A stretch of 64,000 bases of DNA, taken from assembly GCA_015501605.1 (NCBI GenBank), contig JADNRZ010000006.1, forward strand, positions 2,294,001 through 2,358,000. The letters run 5' to 3'. Under the pieces are notes generated by a model. The model was given only the letters and a program-made list of their open reading frames with translations. It did not search any database and was not told the DNA's origin. This DNA is from Panaeolus papilionaceus. Its lineage: Eukaryota; Basidiomycota; Agaricomycetes; Agaricales. Numbering within the stretch: position 1 is the first letter of the stretch; each line of letters begins with the position of its first letter. Below, piece by piece: positions 1 through 13,088 of the stretch. The translations under genes and the position numbers were made by a program.

Positions 1-593
1 CCGTTTTTAATAGGCGGGGGAGAAGCAGAAGGCATAGCAGATTTGTTGAAAGATTATTGACGAGGAAGCTAATAAGGTAAAGTCCAACGAACGAGCCATT
101 GTAAGTGAAACCAGAACACGACTAATAAATGAGTACTCACGTTACTTCCCAGCCATCAGGACCAGCCTCCGGTGTAGTAGGATTGGCCGGGATAACCGCA
201 GCGTTCGCTACGAGAATGTCAAGTCGCACATTATCCTTCTCGAATCGGTCGGCGAAAGCATTGACGGAAGCATGGTCTTTGAGATCAACGAGCCACACAT
301 AGATATTCTTGCATCCTGTCGCTTGCTTAATCTCTGCATGTACTCGTCAGTAAATTAGGGACGCGTCGTTCATCGATTCACGTACGCTGTGAAGCATCCT
401 CCCCTCGCTTTTTATCTCGGCATGCTAGGATCAGCATTCCCGGGTTCATCGAAGCAAAATGTTTCGCGGCTTCAAATCCTAGACCGACATTGGCACCAAC
501 AACAACGACTGTCTTCCCTGAAAGATCTTCATGCGGAGCTGGTGGTGTCGTAGCCCACTGGGATCGTATAAATTGCCAAATGGTGGGTTGCAT
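1..593 (-). CDS. Short-chain dehydrogenase/reductase, 5' part, runs off left edge
   Basis: Probable NAD(P)-dependent oxidoreductase of the SDR family; substrate unknown. The start is the ATG at 593-591 (MQPTIWQF). I read three exons: 593-386, 342-141 and 68-1, with introns of 43 and 72 bases. Visible motifs are the Rossmann nucleotide-binding segment VVVVGANVGLGFEAAKHF (the TGxxxGxG region written GANVGLG), followed by ACRDKKRG, then a VDL acidic segment and the LDILVANAAV (NAG-like) motif. The catalytic YxxxK lies beyond the edge. Intron positions match those of the complete SDR at 18108-19671, so the two are paralogues. Its upstream region faces the F-box-like gene that starts at 1348. The SDR family call is firm; specificity cannot be given. 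Confidence 0.85.
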
Positions 594-1347
594 AGTTTCA
601 GCCTTGTACGATTTTGAGAGAGATGAGGAGAATTGTTGAGGTACCACCCAAGGCTTTCGAGGTATTAGTAGGCGCCATTCAAGTCTTCGGGATCGTCGGA
701 CATTGATGCCGCTTGAACACGCGTTACTCTGGCCGCCTTCTGAGATGACCAACAATTTCCATATGTGCCCAATTTTAATTCGAGGATCGTTTACTCAGCT
801 ATCACCCAATGTTGACTCAGCTCACACGGCAAGCTACACTGGCGACTATACTCATCGCCCGCATTCTTCCAGAATGATGCGGCAGTATTCGTCACCTGCT
901 GGCACTCGATATTGATTGCTACGCCTCATCTTTGAGGTCAAACTGGCCCTTCTTGTATATATTGACCTGGAGTCGACTCTATAAAAAGCGATAGTTTGTC
1001 TGACCTTCTGCCCAAGTCTTCAAGCCGTCTCAAATGACCGTAGGTAGTCATATTAAGTACTAACCTTTAATTCTTCGGTTCTTAAGAACGTGGTTGATTT
1101 ATTTACGACACTATCTTGGGGCCATATTGGTCAATAGCGCCTATGGAATTTTTATTCAATTCATAACGTTGAGTGGTCCAGTGAAGGACCCTTGAGATAT
1201 CAGCTAAACTTGCCGGACGCACAGCCACGTTTTGAACGCCGTCCGTGATTCAGAGGATCGGATGCCAACGATCTCGCTTCTCGCTTCTTGCCTCTTCACC
1301 AGGCGCTCGCTCTACGATCAGATAAGAATCCGCTCAAATTCTAGCAG
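594..1347. other. Intergenic, divergent promoter region
   Basis: This stretch separates the leftward SDR from the rightward F-box-like gene and presumably holds both promoters. Short open frames here have no recognisable content. I see no RNA gene or repeat. Confidence 0.5.
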
Positions 1348-2388
1348 ATGGCGCCAATATTCCCCCCAGAACTGGAACAAAAAATATTCGAGATGGCTTA
1401 TAATCCGGACGATCATGGTACGAACGGGAATTTGATGCTAGTCGCACAGAGAACGCGTATTTGGTGAATGATATCAAATTGATTGTGCACTGATAGGACA
1501 CTGAGCACCAATGAACACTAGGCTGCGTCCCCTCGTATATCGTATCTTCGTTCAGTACACTCAGGCATCAGGGCCATCGAAGACCTTTCCCAATTTAAAC
1601 GACCCAGTTCCGTCATTCATCGACCTCAATGAGATTTGTGGTTTTGCCAAGTATCTGGCTATAGACAGTGATCGCCACAGCTTTGAACGAGTCTCAGAAA
1701 TCATACAAATGTGTCGCAATGTGGAGGATTTAGCTTGCTGGGGAGGGTTGGATCTTCACGAGTTGTGGCCATTCCTTTCGCAGAACACAGTCCTGCGCAT
1801 GCTGTCGGGCATGGTGGACGGCTTGACGCATGAACACTTTCGCTCTGACACATTTTTTCACATAACTCACTTTGAAGTTTTGTATCCCAGTTCCAGCTGG
1901 GACTTTTCCTCTCTCTCCATTTTACCCTCCTTGACCCACCTTTCGATTTATCGGGATCTGGAATACGACCCTGACGACTCCTATTACCAACAAATCGCTG
2001 GAGTTCTCCCAAAGTGTCCGAGGCTGCGTGTGTATGTTGAATGTTTATCTAAAGCACAGACGAAAAGGGTGTCGGATGACGCATTGCAACTTTATGCTAC
2101 GGATCCAAGAATGGTGGTCTTCGATTTTTCGATGTCTAACATAGACGACTGGTTAAGGGGAGCCAGAGGCGGCATTGATGCTTGGTGGCACGCTGAGAAT
2201 ATAGCATTTGCCAGAAAGCGTCAGTACGACTTGTTCATTTTGTCCTATAACTAACCATTTCTTGTAAAGAAAGATATTTTCTATCAGAGGACTACCGCGA
2301 AAATCAAATCTGTAACGACACGCGTTGGTTTGAGTACTTAACCGAGGAGGGGAAGGCATGGTATTCATCCATTTACTTCAATGCGTAG
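1348..2388 (+). CDS. F-box-like protein, family copy 1
   Basis: Three exons, 1348-1463, 1522-2219 and 2270-2388, encode about 310 residues. The N-terminus has an F-box-like start (FPPELEQKIFEMAY), as in SCF adaptor proteins. A leucine-rich body follows with CRNVEDLACWGG, LTHLSIY and CPRLRVYVE repeats, then a DDWLRGARGG motif and a C-terminal WFEYLTEEGKAWYSS signature. The same order and the same two intron positions (inside the codon of a conserved Trp, and after an ARK-type motif) recur in copies at 19895-20916, 28366-29474 and 29899-30921. The likely role is substrate recognition in ubiquitination, inferred from the F-box-like start only; the body matches no family I can name. Splice sites are canonical GT-AG. 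Confidence 0.8.
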
Positions 2389-3165
2389 CTGTTTCAGATA
2401 TGTTTATATACTTTTAAAGCATGTCCGAGCGAGCGAGTCAATGACTTTGAGCTGAGGTCTGCGGCACAATGGTGCCAGCATTCAAAGTACATCAACAAGC
2501 TCAGCGGAGCCCAAGACAAGGTCGCCTCATTAGAAATGGTGAGAAATGCCTATCAGTGAGAGTGAAAAGTAAATTAAAGCTGCCCAAGGTGATACCTGAT
2601 GAATTATTACTTATTCATATCCGAAAAAAACCGTACGCCATTCCTCTCAATCCACGAATATCAGGGACTAGATAATGTGGACATCTTCCCACCATCAGCC
2701 AGTCTGGGATTAGATCGAAGTTTGAGTGCTCCATGAATTTGTCAAACGAGACTAAACCCTCCCTGGAATAAATTACGAACCATCGCCGCCGACATTCATA
2801 AAGCCCCACGCTCAGAGAAAGCAGAGTTTTTCATATTCAAATAAGTAGGTAGTTCGTTCAGGGCGTCCACGTTATCGAGAAATCGGTTTACAGACACATT
2901 GTAATCCACCTTGACCCTTGCCACTTGTCACGAACGTTCAAAGTCCAAGTCCACACGTTGGGAGCGGGGGGTGTAAAAGAGATCGCGCTCTTGTTTCGGG
3001 TCCTCACATCCTCCCAGCATATTTGGGAGATCTCGGTTCGATCCCTCGTTTCAAGTAGGCACACTGATCTTCCGGTTTTCTATAAATTGACGGTAGAAAC
3101 AATGTGATCTACTCATTACAAGCCCAGGCTACGTTTCTGGCGTCCTCTCCTTACTGATACTTGCA
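2389..3165. other. Intergenic
   Basis: No supported gene. A B-box-like GGTTCGATCC string near 3035-3044 does not fold into a tRNA. The last part presumably carries the MFS gene promoter. Confidence 0.5.
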
Positions 3166-5133
3166 ATGAATTCAGACCTCAAATATAACCCCATGGTGAG
3201 CCAGGAGTCGCTCACTCTCGGCCACAAACATGAAGGTTACCCACCTTCGGACTATTGCTACTCGAGCAAAGCCTTTACGTCTAGCTCTGAGGTGGCCTTC
3301 GCCGTGGTCTGCGATAAGCCCGCCTTGTTTGGAAATCATCTGCCAAACTTTGGGGCTGATCGAACCAAGAAGCTCTTACGCAAAATGGACTGGAATATTG
3401 TCCCCTTCCTCTCTTTATTATACCTGTACGTGTTTCCGCTATACAGATACAAAAAAATTCTGAATAGTTCCCTACCAGACTGTCTTTCCTCGATCGCACA
3501 AACATCGGCAATGCACGACTTGCAGGTATCGAAAAGGATCTCAAGATGCATGGCCTAGACTATAATGTGAGTGCTGGCATACAATAAGACTTCATCAGAA
3601 CTAACAAATAGATAGGTCGCTCTTGCTGTTTTCTTCCCCTGGTATGTCGCGGCAGAGATCCCCAGTAATATTATGATGAAGAGGACGAGCCCATCGTTGT
3701 GGCTTTGCATCATCATGGTCGCATGGGGTGTTTGTAAGTTGATTGGTACTTTGATATTTCGTTCACTAAATTCCTGCATAGGCATGGCTTGCATGGGCTT
3801 CGTCACCAGCTACAAAGGTCTCTTAATATGCCGCATGGCCTTGGGCCTGGCAGAAGGAGGTCTCTTCCCTGGAGTTACATGGTACATCACCCTCTGGTAC
3901 CGTCGACATGAATGTGGTCTTCGTATGGCTATCTTCTTCTCTGCCGCTACATTGGCAGGCGCCTTTGGCGGTCTCCTTGCACGTGGAATCTCCGAAATGA
4001 AGGGGATCGGTGGAAAGCCTGGCTGGTCGTGGATTTTCATTCTCGAAGGAATTGCCACTATCTTTGTTGCGTTCTTTGCGCGTTGGATTATTAATGATAG
4101 CCCCGACACGTAAGGCATGTTCATCACCCTTGCATGCTAGTGACTGAAAAGTTTTTCAAGTGCCAAGTTCCTCACCGAGGAGGAACGTACGGAGGTCAAG
4201 GCTCGATTGAAGCAAGATCGTACCTCCCTTGCTGACGAATATCACATCAAATACTTCTATGCTGCCATTCGAGACTGGAAAATCTACGTTCACATGCTCA
4301 TCACCATTGGAATTTACACTCCTCTCTATTCAATCTCCCTATTCCTCCCCACCATCGTAAAAAACATGGGTTACACCAATAATGAAGCACAACTCCTCTC
4401 CGTTCCTCCGTATGTCTTCGGCTGTGTTGCTACTATTGCTGGAGGCTACTTCGCCGATAAGGCAAAGAAGCGCGGGCCCTTCATGATCTTCTTCTGCGCT
4501 GTCGCTCTTCTCGGTTTTACACTATTGATTTCAACCCATGATTCCAAAACGCAGTATGTGGGAACATTCCTCGTCGTTGCTGGGTAAGTCTATGACTTGC
4601 GACGGAATTTCAAAACCAGGCACTTATAGCGTATGTAGAATTTACCCGAACGTTCCCCTGGGTGTAGCATGGAATGGAAACAATATCGGTGGAGCAACCA
4701 AGCGCGCTGTCGGTATCGCTATGCACGTCGGTACGTCGTCACGTTGAAAATGCCATTATTGAGGTTGAACTTATACATTTTACTTTTTCTCTCATACCCA
4801 GGTTTTGGAAATCTCGGCGGTGTCGTCGCAGGGTTTTCGTTCCGCCCTCACGATGCACCACGATACTTTGCGGGTCATGGCCTCCTCATAGGAACTGTCT
4901 CGATGAGCATGATCCTTTGCATTATCATGCACATCTATCTCGTCAACGAAAACAAACGCCGAGACGGAGAAATGGCTGTAAAAGGTCTCACTTTGAACGC
5001 CTATACTGAGGATATGAAGCGGACTGAGCGCGAGAAGGGTGATCACGCAACGGTGAGCTCATAGTCGTATCCATGATCATCATGTTACCCAGATACTGAC
5101 CTGTCCCTCTAGTTCTTCCGCTACACCGTTTAA
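3166..5133 (+). CDS. MFS transporter, allantoate permease (Dal5/Tna1-like) family
   Basis: Plasma-membrane transporter of the anion:cation symporter branch of the major facilitator superfamily, which carries small organic anions such as allantoate, nicotinate or pantothenate; the substrate here is unknown. Eight exons (3166-3425, 3479-3566, 3616-3733, 3782-4109, 4161-4583, 4639-4730, 4802-5052, 5113-5133) give about 526 residues, the usual family length. Signatures: LSFLDRTNIGNARLAG after the first membrane segment, AAEIPSNIMMKR, the LGLAEGGLFPG helix, WSWIFILEGIAT, the central loop KFLTEEERTEV, and late helices with NNIGGATKRAVGIAM. The last coding exon has only seven codons including the stop. 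No obvious partner genes flank it. Confidence 0.92.
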
Positions 5134-7408
5134 TTGGTAAATATCAACTCTCGTTTGACTAAGTGTGAAACGTCAACCCTGTGAACTGTAACACCCTTCT
5201 GTTTATTACGAACTGTATTCCTTAAAAATAAATGCGATGTATTCTTTTGAAGACGTCTCTTTGTACTGAACGGCTTTATGAGCCACTGGAGGATCCAATC
5301 ATTGAATGGGGGAATAAACTTAGCTTTCGCGTCAGGTTCGCTCGCAAGCGTATGTCGAGGTGGTACATATGCGTGAGTAATCGACAAGAAGTGACAAAAT
5401 ACCGACAAACGTCAAAGTTCAATGGTATGGTTCCCGTTGAGCGCTTAAGTCACTCTTGCAACACTCTTATATTGACATCTAGAACAAATACAGCATTACC
5501 ATCGTTCATGCACAGGAAGGTTATGCCTACGTCGGACTCTACTCTTATATGTAAGAGTACATTAAAGTCCGTCTCGTTCTGCATTCGGCGTAATTAAACC
5601 AGGGAAGGTTGTTTTCAAAGTATGCAAACAGCGTCCCTATTGACGATACACCATCTATTTTCTCATATCAAGCCACCGAATACGTTTCATCTTGACATTT
5701 AAAAAACACCTTTTGAAAACTCTCGCGGCTCCAGCCCCGTTCGTGTTAGTGTCCTACCAAGATACTAACATATCTGACAGCTATTCATTTTTGAGAAGCA
5801 TAATAGGAACCAATCACAGGGTGGATGGACCCTAGATCAGGATTCGTCGGGTTCAATATTCGGGGCCGGCGGCAATCTATTTTAGAAGATCAAATCCTGG
5901 TTGAAGGCGACAAATCTAAGAAATAACGCCAAAGTCAAGAGCTGAAGACGTGATCTTTCATTTAGCGGAGTAGAAAAGCACCATACAGAGAAATAACCGT
6001 AAATAAATCTAGTAAGAACCCTCACGAGCTCGAGACTTGCACTGAACTCTTGTCCCATTAGCTACCAGTATATTGGCGTTTTGACGTGACTCACTCGACT
6101 TTATGGTGACAATGTGTCGTCCTATTCCACCGAAATTATGTATGGTTCTTCATGGCCGCTTAACTACATGCTTACTTTGAGCCTACGGCGCAGTGGGCAA
6201 CATGATCTATCTACGTTCAGATACGGTGCATAGGGAAATGTGACCATGTCAAATCTATGGATAATATATAATATACAGCAGATTGGAATATTATTGCTTT
6301 GCTTTGTAGCAAAAGATTTGGAATTTGAACTTTTTTCTTTTTTATCTGGTCCATTGTTCCGATATTGCAGAAGCGCCTGAGCCTGAGACACTGGGTGACG
6401 AAGACATTGACCTGGGTTCGCATTCTGCACAACACATTATAATCGAATTCTACCTCAATAACACGAATTGGGCGTCCTAGGTGATTTTTCTTTCGAATTC
6501 GAGTCGAAGCATACATAATACATACGCCAATGGTTCATGAAAGCCTGATAGTGCCTATCCAGGACGCTCACCAAAGAATGATATTCCAAACTCCCCTTTC
6601 TGGCTGGTACCACAGAATGAACAGCTTCATTACACATTTAGCGTCCACAGCCACCTTCTGAAAGTCATTTACTCATCGGGTTTATCGTCGATGTGCTGTG
6701 TTTATTATCCACGATTTTCCGTTGCCGTCAAACCACTCGGTGCTCCAATTACTCTTACCATGATAATAGGACATGTAACCCGAGCCGCATAACGTTCAAA
6801 ATCGTAATACGGCGGTGTGAGAGTTTTCGGCGTGGGTCTCTTCGTTGCATTACAATGGCTTACTACCTCTCCTTGCGATGTCCAGCACACCGGAATCCTC
6901 CATTATGATTCATGATCCGCTAGTCACGCTGAACTTCAAGGTTTCGAATCAGCTTCTATAGACAACATCCGAAGAAGGATCAAAGGACACCTTTTATTAT
7001 TACCTGAGTCCTTCTTCCCATTCAATCAAGTGAATTCAAGCTCGTCTGTGGTGGAAAAGACAAATAAAAAGGGAACTTGTTCTGTAATTTTGTCTTGTAT
7101 GATAGTTTTTTTTTATACTCTGTCAGCTCTAGCAGATGAAGGGATAAATTATAATGACTTTTGTCGAAATCGAACACTCGGTGTTGTGGCTCGGCAGCAC
7201 GGAAGGTTGTGGAACAGTCTCGAAAGATCCAAAAGAGGAAATGATATATTAGGACAGAAAAAATGTCCCCGATCACGTTTGAAGATCAGTCGCAATAATC
7301 CATCCATCTACCTTTCATCTACGACCACCATCTCCTCTCAACCCCTTCCTCGTCGTCGTCCACAGTGACTAACCACATTTTAATCCTTTAATCTATCGTT
7401 GTTTCATC
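5134..7408. other. Intergenic, about 2.3 kb
   Basis: No open frame here shows recognisable motifs or splice-linked continuity on either strand. AT-rich tracts occur around 6240-6440. The final few hundred bases presumably contain the chaperone promoter. Confidence 0.45.
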
Positions 7409-9975
7409 ATGGCCGTCGTTGGAGTCGATATCGGAACTCTTCACTCTCTCGTATGTTTTACAAAAAAATTCCCTAATTTTAAACATTTATCCTAATCTCT
7501 TTTCATAGATCGGTGTCGCTAGACATCGCGGAATCGATATCATCGCTAATGAGGTGTCAAATCGTACTACACCGTAAGTTGTATATCGTGTTGGGATTGA
7601 AGTAGATGCTAAGATCTATCATAGAACTTTGGTCGCTTTCGGTCCAAAACAGCGTACCATCGGTGAAGCAGCAAAGAACCAGGAGACTTCAAACTTCAAA
7701 AACACCATCGGAGCGCTAAAGCGTCTTATTGGAAGAACCTTCAACGACCCACAAGTGCAGAGTCGCGAGCAGAAGTTTTTGAACGCCAAGTTGGTTGATG
7801 TCAATGGAACAGTTGGCACTGAAGTGAGTCGGCCTGATTATATCTGCTCATTCAACAGGTGATTGATCTCTTTGTCTGTTTCAGGTTCTGTACAAGGGTG
7901 AAAGAACGACTTTCTCCGCTACTCAGCTCATGGGTGCTTACCTGGGCAAACTTCGCGATATCACTGCCAATGAACTCAAAACTAATGTCAGTGACATGGT
8001 CATCGCTGTCCCTGGATGGTACACCGACGTCCAACGCAGGGCGATGATAGATGCCGCTGCTATCGCCAATATCAACGTCCTCCGTCTCATCAACGACACC
8101 ACTGCTACCGCTCTCGGTTACGGTATCACAAAATCTGATCTCCCAGAACCCGAAAACCCCAGACACGTCGCCTTTGTCGATGTCGGCCACGCCGACCTCA
8201 GTGTTTCCATCGTCGCCTTCTCCAAGGGTCAGCTTATAGTCAAGAGTACTGCCTATGATCCTAACCTTGGTGGTCGCGACATCGACTACGCTCTCGTTGA
8301 GTACTTCGCCAAGCAGTTTGACGAGAAGTACAAGATCAATGTTATGAGCAGCCCCAAAGCTGTCTTCCGTCTCACTGCCGCTTGCGAGAAACTCAAGAAG
8401 GTTCTCTCTGCCAATACTGAGGCCCCCATCAACGTCGAGTCTTTGATGAACGACATTGACGCGAGTTCCAAGCTTACCCGCGAGGAGCTCGAGGGTTTGG
8501 TCTCCCACGTGCTTGAGGGTGTCAAGGGACCCGTTGAGCGTGCCATCCGCGACTCCGGTTTGAGTCTTGATCAAATCGACGCCGTTGAGCTCGTTGGTGG
8601 ATCCACTCGCATTCCTGCTGTCAGACAGCGTATCCAAGAGGCATTCGGTGGAAAGGTTCTCTCTACCACCCTCAACCAAGATGAGGCCATCGCTCGTGGT
8701 GCTACCTTCGCCTGCGCCATGCTTTCCCCCGTTTTCCGTGTCCGCGAGTTCCACATCCACGATACCAACCACTACCCCATCAAGACTCGCTGGGAGGCCA
8801 CCCCCACCGATGACGAGGACACTGAACTCCTCGTTTTCCCCACTGGAAACGCGGTCCCATCCACCAAGATCCTCTCCTTCTACCGCCGCGAACCCTTCAA
8901 CATCGAGTCCGTTTACGCTGAGCCTGATCTCCTCCCTGGATCCGTCAACCCTTGGATTGGAAACTTCACCGCCAAGGACGTCCCCGTTGCACCTAACGGT
9001 GATGCTACCTGCGTCAAGGTCAAGACAAGACTCAATCTCCACGGTATCATGTCCTTTGAGGCTGCCTACGTCGAGGAGATCGAGGAGAAGGAGGAAGCTG
9101 CGCCTATGGATGTCGATCAGACCCCAGCTGCTGATGGTACCGTTCCACCACCTCCCCCACCCAAGAAGAAGAGGATCGTGAAGAAGAAGGACATCCCCTT
9201 CGTCGCCACCAACAGCTCTCTCGACAAGTCTGTTGTTGAGCAGCTACGACAGCTAGAGGGCGACCTCCACGCTGCTGACAAGCTCGTCATGGATACTGAG
9301 GTTTGTGTTTTGTCATCGTAAACTTCTAGTGGATTTTTCTGACACCAAAGATAGGACCGCAAGAATGCCCTTGAGGAGTACGTCTACGACATGCGTGGCA
9401 AGCTCGATGAGCGTTACAACGCTTTCGCCAAGCCCGAGGAGAAGTCTGCACTTCTCGTCGCTCTTCAGGAGGCTGAGGACTGGCTCTACAGTGAAGAGGG
9501 TGAAGATGCCACCAAGTCCGCCTACGTTGCAAAACTCGACGCTCTCAAGGCCCTTGGTGACCCCGTCGCCTTCCGCTACAAGCAAGTCGACGAACGTCAG
9601 AAGTCTGTTGCATCCCTCCGCGAGACTCTGAACAACTACATGACCCAAGCGACCTCTTCCGACGACAAGTTCTCCCACATTGACGAGAAGGACAAGCAGA
9701 GCGTTGTTGAGAGGGTGGCGCAGATTCAGCAGTGGCTAGAGGACAAGGTCGCGAAGCAGGCAGAGAAGCCCAAGAACGTTGACCCTGTTCTGACGAGTGC
9801 GGAGATTGAGAAGAAGAGGGACGAGATCATCTATTTCGCTGTTCCAATTTTGACCAAGCCCAAGCCCAGGCCCGTTGTTACCCCTGGTAGTGGAACTCAG
9901 ACGCCAAAGCCGGAGGAGAAGCAGGCACCAACTGAGGAGAAGAAGGCAGAGGAGAGCAACATGGATGTTGATTAG
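7409..9975 (+). CDS. SSE1: Hsp110-family chaperone / Hsp70 nucleotide exchange factor (SSE1/Hsp88 type)
   Basis: Cytosolic Hsp110 that acts as nucleotide exchange factor and holdase for Hsp70. Five exons (7409-7450, 7509-7573, 7625-7823, 7885-9300, 9355-9975) encode 780 residues, close to the family norm. The ATPase lobe starts [25 protein letters not shown], followed by [15 protein letters not shown]. Later come the [14 protein letters not shown] phosphate loop and [10 protein letters not shown]. The substrate-binding part has an acidic/proline insertion with a [15 protein letters not shown] stretch (about residues 565-590). The C-terminal helical lid includes [17 protein letters not shown], and the protein ends with an acidic MDVD tail. 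Start choice is unambiguous because exon 1 carries the conserved beta strand. A housekeeping gene, so a useful anchor for synteny. Confidence 0.97.
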
Positions 9976-10089
9976 TAATCGATCATGGTTGAGTTGATGG
10001 TTTGATGGTTTGGTTTGATGCGTGATGGAGGACTCGCGTTTGCTTTCTTTTTCTCGTTTCTTTACGCTTTTTACTACTTCTGCAACACG

Positions 10090-10109
10090 TACATACATAC
10101 ATACATACA
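10090..10109. repeat. TACA microsatellite (5 units)
   Basis: Five tandem TACA units in the 3' untranslated region downstream of the Hsp110 stop codon. A simple repeat with no evident function. Confidence 0.9.
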
Positions 10110-10159
10110 AGATCATGGTCATTAGAGCAATCATCATTGGTTTCGTTTCTCTTTTCCAT

Positions 10160-11435
10160 TCATCGCTGGGTTTCTGGCAAGTAGTTGATGAATGCGTCGC
10201 GCACCTGTTGACGCTGAAGGAAAAAAAAAGTCATGAGTCACACAATACGGTGCGTCCACGGCTGAAATAACTCACAAGTCTGGCCTCTGTCTCAGGTGAG
10301 CAACCTGTGGTCGATGCTTGACCCCAATCAATGAGATCCACTTTTTCAATGTGCTTTTGTGCAGCGTCAAGAACAATCCTGACGTTGGCTGCGCTCACAT
10401 CGCTGGAGGAGTCGTAGAATGAGCGTTAATCACGGTCCAATCTTGGAAAATAACTTACAGATGACGGACGTGCATTTCTTTTGCGTACTCCAATGCTTTC
10501 GCTGTGACCTTGATGATGAGATCGTCGATGAAAGCTTTGCGTTCCTGAGTCCCGACAGCATGCGCCTTGGCGAAACTCGACGTTTCCTGGTGGTGTTCAT
10601 CGTGAGGTAGGGAATGCAGACCAAGTTCGTCCAGACCCTTTCCGGGGACCAACTTTAACCACATCCATACTTCTTCGAACTGTGGTGTGGCATGTGGAAA
10701 CCTAGCACTGGGGGGCCTAAGTGTGTACCACAGTTTTCCACCATAGTGCCCGACCCTCTCCAGGTACTTCTTCTCTTTATATATGTTGCCTGGTGTGAAT
10801 GGGTTCTTCTCCCCGTGTTTGAAATGTTTGATAAGTAGATCGGGGTGATTCTTGTCATGCAAGATAGCTGCCTGTGACCCATCTGCCACTGCTCCCGTTG
10901 AAAGTTTCAAAGGTTCGCCCACATCGGCCAGTTCCTTCTTGTCCTTGAGGAGCATCTTGCCCTCAGGATCAAATACCTTCATCGTTATATCTTGCTCTTC
11001 GGAGGAGACTATGAGCGATTAAAGATGATGAGTGATCCATTATAATGATCAAGGACGAGGACGGCGAGACATACCACTGCCTTTACCACTACTGTGACCA
11101 CTTTCAGATCCCGAATCCGCTCTGGTGAGCAGAAGCTCCTCCAGTGATCTTTTTGCTGTTTGAGGATGACAAACTGTGACTACGTGCGGCCCAAGTGATC
11201 GCGTGCTGGAGCTAGTACCACCACTACCAGCGGATATGCTGCTCGATCTCGACGACCCTCCGCGCTTAAGTAATTCAGCCATGAGCTCTGCGTCGGTCCT
11301 TCGAGCGAGGGATTGTGAGGTGGGGTCTTGCACACGACCTTCGGTGTTGCGTACTGGCATCCCCAGAACGTCATAGGAGGAGAGAAGCACTAGGGTTATG
11401 ACAAGGAAGAACGAACGAGTGTTATTAAGGAGCAT
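10160..11435 (-). CDS. Secreted protein kinase-like protein
   Basis: Four exons (11435-11075, 11008-10459, 10402-10276, 10213-10160) encode 363 residues. Residues 1-25 (NNTRSFFLVITLVLLSSYDVLG) form a clear signal peptide. A Ser/Gly-rich, probably disordered stretch follows to about residue 125. The rest resembles the protein-kinase/phosphotransferase fold: a candidate beta-3 lysine in DLLIKHFKHG (K181), a catalytic-loop-like HVRHLDVSAANV (D305, N310), and a DFG-like LIDWG (D329). Exon joining falls inside the catalytic loop and is supported by motif continuity. The protein is shorter than a normal kinase domain, and the glycine loop is not obvious. It could be an active secretory-pathway or extracellular kinase, or a kinase-fold protein with another role. 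The fold call is fairly good; activity is inference. Confidence 0.7.
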
Positions 11436-13088
11436 GATGATGACGATGTTTAATGAGAAGAAATGAGAGCTCGATACAATCGAGTGGTGTCGCAGACGCT
11501 GTAGACTTTTGTTAGGAATGTAGGACCAGCCTGAGGTTTTTTCCAATTTACAGCGCTGTCCTTTTATACGCTACTGAGCCCTATATCGCAAGCCCTTTGA
11601 CTCCATGCTCTATGAATTCAAAACCAAGGGATGCAGGGGATTCGGATTTCTTAACAGAGTAGAGACACTCAGACGGATGTGATTAAAGCGTTCCTATCGA
11701 TAACAAAAAATTGATTCAATTATCGGTTATGCGCTTCCGAATGTTGAATGGAGATACAAACTGAGTGCACAGGGTTATTCTGTTCTTCACCCTTGAACAT
11801 TACCAGAAATTGGAGGTTTGTCTGACACAGGGAGAGCTATCAGGGTGACCATGACTCAACCCCTGTACCGATACGACCGCCACAACGACGGATATAAGCC
11901 ATCCGAGACAGCCGCCGAAGGACAGTGTGAGAGACGGATGGATCCATCCGCTCAACTATCAAACAACAGCGCACCTCCAACAGCGATGAAAATCACCTGA
12001 GTGATAGCCGGGCAGGAAGAATGCAAAGCAATCAAAGAAGTCCAAATGATTGAATAGGATTCAGTTTAATTGCTGTGCTCCCATCGCACGCTCAGGTTAA
12101 ATACCAAGGGGAAATGATCGAAATGACAAAGAAATGATGCAAATTCCACGATATTGAGACGCATTCATCAAGCAATGCCCTTAATACGCAAAGCAAGGCG
12201 CGTATAGCGTTCTCTGAGTCCGCAAGGTTGGTAGAATTGTGTGCCAGATGTCAAGGATCATCAACACGACGTCAAGTTCGCAGTAACGGGGGTCATCAAA
12301 ACAAAAGATGTTAACGCAATGGAAAATAAGATGGATTGCGTCGAGTACCCGATGTAGGGTTGAAAAGCCAGAAAATTGACGAGACCGAAGCTCAAGCTCC
12401 AGTCGGAAGCACGGAAGGAAGCTGGTGCGAGGCGAAATATCGGGCAGAGTCGAGACAACCTTCTAAGCAAGTGCCACCAGATTACAGCGGTTGAAACGGA
12501 TTCCAAGGGGGGTTGAGAGCTGGTTGAGAAACTGTCACCTCCAGCTAAAAAAAGTGAACCCCCACGATGACAATTTGCTAGGTAAAGTAACCGCAGGAGT
12601 ATGAAAGTTCCACGAAACTGTCAGATGGAAATTATTGCAAGCTCCTCGATGGGGAGACTCTGATACTGAGAGAAAATTGAGGGGAAAAAAACGCTATGCA
12701 CCACTGAGACAAAGCTAGGGCGTGGGCGAGGTTGGGGCAAGGCGATGGTAAGGAGCGAAGCTTGCTTCAATTGATCGGTTGCAGTGGCGCGGCAGTGTTG
12801 GCACGCTCATGCAAGCAAACGCGAGTGCGACTGGAACTTGGACTTGCAGCAGGAATCAAGTATTTGAAGGGGGAGTTAGGGTCTTTCAGAATGTTTGATG
12901 AACCGAGGGGAGTATTAGCATTGCTTGATTGAGAAGACCGAAACCAAAATATCAATTTGTCCCATAGATACAGCTACAAGTATTGACTAATTGTACAAAA
13001 GCGCACATAATATGAATAAAAACATACCAAAGAAGCACAACAAACATCCTCAAGCGAAAGCCAAGGTTAAGTAGGTATTTTAGCATCG
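11436..13088. other. Intergenic, about 1.65 kb
   Basis: Separates two leftward genes. Small open frames (for example around 12261-12506 and 12732-12932) show no motif, no linked exons and no paralogue in this window, so none is called. Confidence 0.45.

Noticed and set aside
3000..3060. tRNA-like GGTTCGATCC with a nearby anticodon-like hairpin
   Set aside because: The T-stem does not pair, no acceptor stem or A box fits, and position 33 is not T.
6925..6960. Heat-shock-element-like GAA/TTC cluster upstream of the Hsp110 gene
   Set aside because: The GAA and TTC units are not in the required 5-base register, and the site is about 450 bases upstream.
7852..9042. 396-codon open frame antisense to the Hsp110 gene
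   Set aside because: A codon-bias shadow of the highly expressed plus-strand exon; low-complexity composition with no motif.
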